Assembly: GCA_030145595.1 (NCBI GenBank) | Contig: JAQYVG010000127.1 | Location: 1 to 9,693, forward strand | Direction: 5' to 3' | DNA length: 9,693 nt | Source of the DNA: Desulfobacterales bacterium | GTDB taxonomy: Bacteria > Desulfobacterota > Desulfobacteria > Desulfobacterales > UBA11574 | Part shown: in pieces, positions 1 through 4,530 of the stretch | How positions within the stretch are numbered: the first letter of the stretch is position 1 | Layout of the letters: each line of letters begins with the position of its first letter | Program-made: the position numbers and the translations under genes | The notes under the pieces: generated by a model | The model's input: only the letters and a program-made list of their open reading frames with translations | Told to the model about the DNA's origin: nothing | Databases searched by the model: none

Positions 1-165
1 CGGAATAACAACTATATGCCTGTGGTTATTTTTTTCGCATGCCTTGATCTTGAACAAAAATCCTCATTTATGGATGGGCACTACCTAACACATATAGAGA
101 ATACCAAAAGGGAATCAATATCTCAATATTTATTTATGGTTAGGGCTAATGTCGGGTTTTGTGGG
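1..165. other. Gene-free left edge
   Basis: No convincing gene is seen here. The longest open frame (plus strand, from position 16) has no recognisable motif and no ribosome binding site, and it runs into the palindromes that follow. A short A+T-rich stem (AATAAC at 4-9 with GTTATT at 24-29), followed by a T run to 35, could be a weak plus-strand terminator for a gene that ends before the window, but the stem is poor. The rest is A+T-rich spacer. Confidence 0.4.
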
Positions 166-194
166 AATAAAAAACCCGGGCCAAAACCCGGGTT
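166..194 (-). terminator. Rho-independent terminator, minus strand
   Basis: An 8-bp perfect stem (AACCCGGG at 173-180 with CCCGGGTT at 187-194) closes a 6-nt loop. Read on the minus strand, the G+C-rich stem is followed by TTTTTTATT (174 down to 166), the classical intrinsic terminator layout. No T run follows on the plus strand. It lies about 165 bp beyond the stop of the minus-strand ArsR-type gene and is its likely terminator, with the palindrome and cloverleaf repeat falling inside the transcript's 3' untranslated region. Confidence 0.75.
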
Positions 195-211
195 ATAGAT
201 TATTTCGAGGA

Positions 212-252
212 TTAATACGCCTTAGGCGTATTAAAATTTGAGCCTGACCCCA
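212..252. repeat. Perfect 11-bp palindrome with REP-like flank
   Basis: TTAATACGCCT (212-222) and AGGCGTATTAA (224-234) are perfect inverted copies around one central T. The next bases hold GAGCCTGACCCC (240-251). From memory, GGGGTCAGGCTC-type strings flank repeats linked to IS200-like (Y1, RAYT) transposases in deltaproteobacterial genomes. No transposase is present here, so this would be a non-autonomous copy or relic. The palindrome itself is seen directly; the family assignment is inference. Confidence 0.5.
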
Positions 253-265
253 GAGTAATAGGTCC

Positions 266-331
266 GCCCGGTGGAATCCTCCGAAGGAGGTCCGCAAGGC
301 GGAATTCCATTGGGCAAGCATTCCACAGGGC
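266..331. repeat. Cloverleaf-like palindromic repeat
   Basis: A closing stem of 11 pairs plus one mismatch (GCCC-g-GTGGAAT at 266-277 against ATTCCAC-a-GGGC at 320-331) encloses two back-to-back hairpins. The first is CCTCC-GAA-GGAGG (278-290) and the second TCCGC-AAG-GCGGA (291-303). The remaining 304-319 forms no clear stem. Such a compact multi-branch fold is typical of REP/BIME-like mobile palindromes. It sits in the 3' untranslated region of the minus-strand regulator, between its stop codon and the terminator, so it could also act on mRNA stability. It does not match an integron attC core. Confidence 0.6.
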
Positions 332-359
332 CGGCACAGAAATCGGACAAAAAGGGGGC

Positions 360-776
360 CTATTCCTCTTTTGCCAACTCTTCGATTTGCGTTTGTACTG
401 TTTTTATCTCCTCTAAAAGCTCCTGCTCGTATTTTCTCAGAACGGCAACCTTATCTTCGGCTGCATTCACTTCGGCTTTGCGAAACTGCCCGGTTCCTTT
501 ACACCCGCAGGTGCAGACCGTGGAAATAAGTTCCCCGCATTTTTCAAGTGCAACCGGGTCTATCTCATATGGTATCCAGTAGCCTTTGCGCTCATTTCTA
601 ACCAATCCGGCGTGCCTGAGAATTTTCAGATGTTGCGAAACGGCCGAGGGCGTGATGCCCAGATTCTCTGACATCTCATTGGCACCGAGAGGTCCTTTGT
701 GCTTCAAAAGCTCCAGGATCTTAATGCGGGATTCTACACCCAAAACTTTGAATAATTCGGCTTGTTTTTTTTCCAT
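360..776 (-). CDS. ArsR-family winged-helix regulator with Cys cluster
   Basis: The 138-residue protein is a transcriptional regulator of the ArsR/SmtB type. Residues about 8-72 form the winged helix-turn-helix: LFKVLGVESRIKILELL is the typical helix 1-2 entry, SENLGITPSAVSQHLKILR (36-54) carries the recognition helix, and NERKGYWIPYEI is the beta-wing. After it come C80 and the cluster C88-x-C90-x-C92 (CTCGC), a possible metal or redox site. Residues about 100-136 are a charged helix likely to form a coiled coil for dimerisation. The start at ATG 776 follows a good promoter by about 23 nt, with only a weak AGGT-like binding site. It is transcribed away from the QueG-like/AKR-like pair, which it may control as well as itself; the ligand is unknown. 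Confidence is high for the family and low for the signal sensed. Confidence 0.85.
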   Translation of the reverse strand: MEKKQAELFKVLGVESRIKILELLKHKGPLGANEMSENLGITPSAVSQHLKILRHAGLVRNERKGYWIPYEIDPVALEKCGELISTVCTCGCKGTGQFRKAEVNAAEDKVAVLRKYEQELLEEIKTVQTQIEELAKEE

Positions 777-805
777 AACAGCGACCTAATTTAGCATTGA
801 CTTAA

Positions 806-834
806 ATACTACGTCACGGCTGCGTGCATGTCAA
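806..834 (-). promoter_or_regulatory. Sigma-70-like promoter of the ArsR-type gene
   Basis: On the minus strand, a perfect -35 box TTGACA (834-829) is followed after 17 bp by TAGTAT (811-806), which matches the -10 consensus at four of six positions. Transcription would start near 799, leaving a leader of about 23 nt before ATG 776. Imperfect inverted motifs (ATACT at 807-811 and AGTAT at 834-838) bracket the promoter and could be part of an operator for autoregulation; that part is speculative. Confidence 0.6.
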
Positions 835-856
835 GTATGTTTTACCCAAGCTGAGC

Positions 857-934
857 GTTTTAAATTTTAGAAATGAATAAATTTAATAATCTTTTTAAGG
901 AATTCTGTTTATTTGAATTTCCAAAATTTAAAAC
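857..934. repeat. Inverted-repeat element A (17 of 18 bp)
   Basis: GTTTTAAATTTTAGAAAT (857-874) and ATTTCCAAAATTTAAAAC (917-934) are inverted copies differing at one position. The match resumes inward with AATAAA after a small offset, so the arms pair over roughly 24 bp and leave a short A+T-rich centre. The arms are A+T-rich and no ORF lies inside. It is probably a small non-autonomous element or remnant in the divergent intergenic region. Confidence 0.55.
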
Positions 935-965
935 CCAACCCGGACAAGCCGGACCAAAAATATTT

Positions 966-1060
966 GCCACAAAGACACCAAGACACAAATATCAGTTATC
1001 CTTACTGATCACTTCTTACTGATGACTGCTCACTCTTGATTGCCTTGGTGCCTTCGTGGC
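966..1060. repeat. MITE-like inverted-repeat element B
   Basis: GCCACAAAGACACCAAGAC (966-984) and GCCTTGGTGCCTTCGTGGC (1042-1060) are inverted copies matching at 16 of 19 positions. The three differences are all A in one arm against G in the other. The centre holds a tandem pair, CTTACTGATCACT (1001-1013) and CTTACTGATGACT (1015-1027), identical at 12 of 13 positions. Total length is about 95 bp with no ORF. From memory, ACAAAGRCACCAAG-like arms recur in intergenic DNA of deltaproteobacteria. It ends about 80 bp before the QueG-like gene's binding site. Confidence 0.6.
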
Positions 1061-1153
1061 TGAACTGTTACAGTTTCTGTTCCATCTTCTTGAAAAACAT
1101 AACTATTTATGCGATACCTAAATCTGAATCAATTAATTTAAAACGGAGGTATT

Positions 1154-1927
1154 ATGTTGTCTGCTGTTGAACTAAAAGAACAGGTAAAGGCCATGGGAGC
1201 GGATCTGGTCGGCGTAGCGGCAGCCGATGCACCTCTTTTACAAGAGCATGGCGAAGAGCCTGCAAAACTTTTACCCGGAGCCCGATCACTGGTCAGCATA
1301 GGTGTTGCGCTGAACAAAACCGCCGTCTGCTCCGGCAATATGCTTCTGAACCGCTATGATTCCATGTGTGTATATGAGCGCATTAATCAGATCAGCCTGG
1401 AAACGACACGCCTGCTGGCAAAAGAAGGTGCCAAAGCGGTCGGCATACCACCGTATTTGCCGGTCGATATGGGGGCTGAGACCAAAGGCATGCAGGGAGA
1501 AATTAATCATAAAACCGTTGCGGCCATTGCAGGTCTGGGCGGCATTGGATTAAACCGGTTGCTGGTCAGCCCGGATTTCGGTCCCTTTGTGCGCCTGGGA
1601 ACGATTGTTACCGATGCTTCCTTGCAAGCTGATCAGACCCTGAATGAAAATCCTTGTGACCAATGTGAATCCTGTCGGGCGGCCTGCCCGGTGGAGGCCA
1701 TCGGAGAAGGGGGCGATTTGGATTATCGTGCCTGTGCATCCCATGCCGTGCGCAGCGGCCTGCCCAATGTGATTGCCGCTATGAGAAAATTGCCGGGAGT
1801 GGACGACAAGGCAATCAAAGGTATTGTCTTTAACCCCGATTTCTGGGACGTCTGGCAAGCGACTGTTTCCGGTGTTTTTTACAACTGCTCCGAATGCATG
1901 GCAGCCTGTCCGGTCGGCTCCGATTAA
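1154..1927 (+). CDS. QueG-like protein with two [4Fe-4S] clusters
   Basis: A 257-residue cytosolic iron-sulfur protein related to epoxyqueuosine reductase QueG and the wider corrinoid/iron-sulfur reductase group. The middle holds the family block HKTVAAIAGLGGIGLNRLL (119-137) and a following SPDFGPFVRLGTIVTD segment. The Cys ligands are C168-x2-C171-x2-C174-x3-C178-P, an isolated C194, and C245-x2-C248-x3-C252-P. This is the QueG arrangement, where the isolated Cys completes the second cluster. The protein ends just after the second motif, so the C-terminal HEAT-like part of full QueG (about 380 residues) is missing, and a tRNA-modifying role is unlikely. The start at ATG 1154 is firm: GGAGG (1145-1149) lies 4 nt upstream. 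No strong promoter box is visible; TTGAAA at 1090-1095 with GATACC at 1113-1118 is a weak option. Its stop overlaps the next gene's start, so the two products probably act together. Substrate unknown; it could pass electrons to or from the partner. Confidence 0.8.
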   Translation: MLSAVELKEQVKAMGADLVGVAAADAPLLQEHGEEPAKLLPGARSLVSIGVALNKTAVCSGNMLLNRYDSMCVYERINQISLETTRLLAKEGAKAVGIPPYLPVDMGAETKGMQGEINHKTVAAIAGLGGIGLNRLLVSPDFGPFVRLGTIVTDASLQADQTLNENPCDQCESCRAACPVEAIGEGGDLDYRACASHAVRSGLPNVIAAMRKLPGVDDKAIKGIVFNPDFWDVWQATVSGVFYNCSECMAACPVGSD

Positions 1928-2727
1928 TGGATTTTTCCCAACCACATATTCTAAAACGAACCGGGCTTAAGGTTGGACGATTAGGGCTTGGTGCCGGATA
2001 CGGTGCTCCGGCAACCGCATATGAAGAAGCCTTCGAAAGAGGATGCAATTATTTTTATTGGTTATCTCGTAAGCCCGGCATGCAAGATGCCATCAAGAAT
2101 ATCTGCCGCCAGGGGAAGCGTGACCAATTAATTGTAGCTGTTCAGAGTTATTCTCGTTCCGCTTTGTGGCTGGAAATGTCTATAAAAAAAGCCTTGAAAT
2201 CCTTATCGCTGGATTACGCGGACATCTTGAATTTAGGTTGGCACAACCAGTCGCCTTCCAAAAGGATTATAGATAAGGCTTTGGAAATGAGGGAAAAGGG
2301 GTATTGTCGCTTCCTGGGTCTGTCCGGCCACAACCGGTCGCTATTTCCCAAACTGGCCGAAAAAGGAATTTTCGACGTCTTTCATGTCCGCTATAATGCC
2401 GCCCACAGGGGCGCGGAGCAAGAAACCTTCCCCTATATGCAAGGTGAAGATAAACCCGGTGTCGTCACATTCACTGCCACACGCTGGGGCCAACTTTTAA
2501 ATCCCCGCAAAATGCCCCCGGGCGAACTTCCGCCTTCGGCAACCGACTGCTATCGCTTTGTCCTTTCTAATCCTGCTGTGGATCTTTGTTTGTGCGGCCC
2601 CAAGAATACTAAACAAATAAGAGAGGCTTTACGATCTTTGGATCTAGGCCCCATGGATGAAGCTGAGTTGCAGCGCATGCGCAAGATCGGGGACCACATT
2701 CGCAGCAAAGCAATTAAATTTTTTTGA
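1927..2727 (+). CDS. Aldo-keto-reductase-like protein with degenerate catalytic tetrad
   Basis: A 266-residue AKR-fold protein: the opening LKRTGLKVGRLGLGAG (9-24) and the later GLSGHNRSLFPKL and DLCLCGPKNTKQIREAL segments (about 131-143 and 219-235) are AKR-like. Catalytic positions look altered. The usual G-x-N-x-x-D-T-A-x-x-Y becomes GCNYFYWLSRK (39-49), with Tyr for Asp and Lys for Tyr. The Lys after strand 3 is Gln (Q73), and the Asp-x5-His spacing is broken (D99, G104, H106). Classic NADPH aldehyde reduction is therefore doubtful. The start chosen is ATG 1927, which overlaps the upstream stop as TAATG and gives translational coupling. An in-frame ATG at 1894 would add 11 residues lying inside the upstream gene and lacks a binding site. 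Coupling to the QueG-like gene suggests one pathway or complex. The AKR fold is fairly sure; the function is not. Confidence 0.75.
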   Translation: MDFSQPHILKRTGLKVGRLGLGAGYGAPATAYEEAFERGCNYFYWLSRKPGMQDAIKNICRQGKRDQLIVAVQSYSRSALWLEMSIKKALKSLSLDYADILNLGWHNQSPSKRIIDKALEMREKGYCRFLGLSGHNRSLFPKLAEKGIFDVFHVRYNAAHRGAEQETFPYMQGEDKPGVVTFTATRWGQLLNPRKMPPGELPPSATDCYRFVLSNPAVDLCLCGPKNTKQIREALRSLDLGPMDEAELQRMRKIGDHIRSKAIKFF

Positions 2728-2998
2728 CCAAAGTCGGCAATTCTTTAATTTGACATTTTGGTTCTGATATCCAAAAACACAACCTTTAATCTCACGCAAA
2801 GGGAAAAGATACATAGCAGACAAGACAGGCTTTGGATTGAAGATTCGAAACCCCAATCAATTCCGATATTGAGGTGACCTGGATTTACGAAAAGGCAGGC
2901 ATCATGCATTTTGGTTTCAAAGGCCGGAGCGCAATATATGGGATTTTTTGGCCTCAGCCCATCCCTAAAGATGGTGGCCTGCTCAGGTGTGGTACTCG
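2728..2998. other. Gene-free spacer with weak hairpins
   Basis: No gene is supported. A TTTTGG (2756-2761) / CCAAAA (2771-2776) stem lies after the AKR-like stop but has no T run, so it is at best a weak terminator. Near the right end, CCATC (2959-2963) and GATGG (2970-2974) form a short hairpin set between two GGCC words. On the minus strand it would follow the hypothetical gene's stop, but an A run rather than a T run comes after it. Short open frames here read as non-protein. Confidence 0.4.
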
Positions 2999-3586
2999 TT
3001 AAGTAAAGTTTTTAAAGCAAAAAGGATAGGCTTTTGGTTTTATAAAGATAGATGTTATCTTATAAAATGTAGGCATCTGGTGTTTATATGTATCGAGCAG
3101 GCTTGCGGCAATCTTTGCCCCCTTTATCAAGTCTCGCATTAGCTTGTCTCGTAACGGATCAATTTTATCCTTGAAAAGTTGTTTGACTTGCGGTCCCTCT
3201 TTAATCCCGGCGCTTGGCGTGGCTCTGCGCAATATGCCCGCAACTTGGTGCAATTGGTTGGTTAACTCAAGGAAAAGACCGAGTTGCTCTTTTTCACCAA
3301 AAGTTATCGCCATTTTTTTATGGATTTTGGCAGATGTGAGAAGCCCAGTCAATTCTCTGCTTAAATGCCGACAATCCTCAATTGTAAGATCAAGATCCCT
3401 GTCTGTGCACCCTGTGTTTTTATAAACATGAAGATTCTTAAAAATGTGATATATTTCATCACAAAAACCAGCGACGTCAAGAAGTACTTCGTTCCTAAGT
3501 TTGAACGTTTCGGAAACGTGTAAAAAAACAACTGCCAATATTGAGGCAATGAGTGCACCGATTAGTACTGAGAAAAGTTGTTCCAT
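2999..3586 (-). CDS. Hypothetical protein with N-terminal membrane anchor
   Basis: I do not recognise this 195-residue protein. Residues about 4-23 (LFSVLIGALIASILAVVFLH) form one hydrophobic helix, and the rest is a soluble, mostly helical, charged domain with Cys residues at 42, 60 and 72. The tail after about residue 172 (FYKITSIFIKPKAYPFCFKNF) is unlike the rest and may come from a changed 3' end. ATG 3586 is the first possible ATG, since an in-frame stop lies two codons upstream. No binding site stands at the normal distance; GGGAG occurs only some 20 nt upstream. It lies 41 bp after the TrhA-like gene on the same strand and may be co-transcribed with it. The lower G+C content is shared by both genes. 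Coding status is likely but not proven. Confidence 0.6.
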   Translation of the reverse strand: MEQLFSVLIGALIASILAVVFLHVSETFKLRNEVLLDVAGFCDEIYHIFKNLHVYKNTGCTDRDLDLTIEDCRHLSRELTGLLTSAKIHKKMAITFGEKEQLGLFLELTNQLHQVAGILRRATPSAGIKEGPQVKQLFKDKIDPLRDKLMRDLIKGAKIAASLLDTYKHQMPTFYKITSIFIKPKAYPFCFKNFT

Positions 3587-3627
3587 AATTTATAAGTTTA
3601 TTAATTTCTCCCAAAACAGATGCTGAT

Positions 3628-4284
3628 TTATTCACTTGGTAAAACATAAAAGAACACCGACATAAATTGACAAAAACTTCCATTTAAAACAAACAGATGG
3701 AAGATAGCGTGATTGAATTTTATTTTTTTAATGCTGTATAAAATTGCACCAATTGTGTAAGATATTCCTCCTGCCAATAGCCAAAGTAAACCTTCTAAGG
3801 GTAAATTATTAATTAATGGTTTTATGGCAAAGACGACAATCCAACCCATTAAAACATACATTATAGTCGAAAGTAAATTATATTTCCCTGTATAGAAAAG
3901 TTTCAAAATTATTCCAGTTAAAGCCAATCCCCAAGAAATACCGAAAATCACCCAACCAATTGTACCCTTTAGAGTAACAAGTGTAAAAGGGGTGTAAGTT
4001 CCAGCAATGAGAACATAAATAGATGCGTGGTCAATGATTTTTAATCTGTTTCTTAACTCTGACTTTTTAGCGCTGTGGTAAAAAGTGGAAGCAGCATATA
4101 ATATGATTAAACTTGCTCCGAAAATGCTAAAACTAACAATATGCCAAACGTCTCCATGCAGATTTGCATGCGCAACTAAAAGTACGAAAGCAACAATGCT
4201 TAAAATGAAACCGATAGCATGAGAAATGATGTTAATTTTTTCTTCTATTGGCGAGTAGTATTTTATTCCTTCTATATCTTTCAT
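3628..4284 (-). CDS. trhA: Hemolysin III family (PAQR) membrane protein
   Basis: The 218-residue length is normal for bacterial hemolysin III/TrhA proteins, seven-helix inner-membrane proteins of the PAQR superfamily with a putative metal-dependent hydrolase site; bacterial members are linked to membrane lipid homeostasis. Family motifs are in order: EEKINIISHAIG (14-25), the Ser/His motif STFYHS (66-71), IDHASIYVLIAGTYTPF (84-100), and in the last helix NHAIFHLFV (191-199) with H192 and H196. With H70, these give the expected three-His metal site. The last helix has FCQF where many members have another His. No Shine-Dalgarno sequence precedes ATG 4284, and the DNA is clearly richer in A+T than the genes on either side, reminiscent of Bacteroidota; transfer is plausible. 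Family assignment is secure; real haemolytic activity should not be assumed. Confidence 0.9.
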   Translation of the reverse strand: MKDIEGIKYYSPIEEKINIISHAIGFILSIVAFVLLVAHANLHGDVWHIVSFSIFGASLIILYAASTFYHSAKKSELRNRLKIIDHASIYVLIAGTYTPFTLVTLKGTIGWVIFGISWGLALTGIILKLFYTGKYNLLSTIMYVLMGWIVVFAIKPLINNLPLEGLLWLLAGGISYTIGAILYSIKKIKFNHAIFHLFVLNGSFCQFMSVFFYVLPSE

Positions 4285-4430
4285 TTAATCAATGTCTTTT
4301 GTTTATATTTTTCAATGACTACTAATGGAAGCGAAATAAATAACTTGCAATCAGTTAATTGAAAATATTTAAACGATATCCGTAACCACAATTTATATCA
4401 ATAGGTTGGGGTTATTTGATTATTATTAAA
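4285..4430. other. A+T-rich spacer upstream of the TrhA-like gene
   Basis: No gene is present. This must hold the promoter for the TrhA-like gene, but no box pair stands out: TTGCAA (4360-4355) followed by ATTAGT after 18 bp is a poor match on the minus strand. Confidence 0.3.
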
Positions 4431-4506
4431 ATGCAAGATTGCTTGCCTAAACCAACGGGTGACATCAAACTATTATCATAAACGATTCGGTTTGGGAATC
4501 TTGCAT
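4431..4506 (-). terminator. Long-loop inverted repeat, possible terminator
   Basis: ATGCAAGATT (4431-4440) pairs perfectly with AATCTTGCAT (4497-4506). After a 5-nt bulge, CCTAAACC (4446-4453) pairs with GGTTTGGG (4489-4496), including one G-T pair, leaving a loop of 35 nt. On the minus strand it starts 25 nt after the stop of the M1-M28 gene and is followed by TTTTAATAATAAT, so it could end that transcript. The long loop and the bulge are unusual for an intrinsic terminator. The alternative is a small inverted-repeat element marking the edge of the A+T-rich insert. Confidence 0.45.
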
Positions 4507-4530
4507 AGACAATCTTGAAGGATTCAGGTG

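Noticed and set aside
16..198. Plus-strand 60-codon open frame at the left edge
   Set aside because: No ribosome binding site and no motif, and its 3' end runs through the terminator palindrome, giving a KKPGPKPG tail that simply translates the stem.
261..335. Integron attC site or tRNA as an explanation for the cloverleaf
   Set aside because: There are no GTTRRRY/RYYYAAC core sites, and the arms and loops do not match tRNA lengths or invariant bases.
271..789. Plus-strand open frames opposite the ArsR-type gene
   Set aside because: They are antisense shadows of a recognisable winged-helix protein, and the first begins inside the cloverleaf repeat.
1001..1027. CRISPR-like direct repeats
   Set aside because: Only two 13-bp copies one base apart with no spacers; better seen as a tandem duplication inside element B.
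1894..1926. Upstream in-frame ATG as the AKR-like start
   Set aside because: It lies inside the second Cys motif coding region of the upstream gene, and the TAATG overlap at 1927 gives a start that fits the AKR N-terminus.
2644..2856. Minus-strand 70-codon open frame after the AKR-like gene
   Set aside because: It overlaps the AKR-like 3' end in antisense, has no motif or binding site, and reads like translated spacer.
2959..2974. Terminator after the hypothetical minus-strand gene
   Set aside because: The 5-bp stem is followed on the minus strand by an A run, not a T run.
3144..3425. Plus-strand 93-codon open frame inside the hypothetical gene
   Set aside because: Ser/Arg/Leu-rich composition typical of antisense translation; the minus-strand frame is longer and has a coherent membrane anchor.
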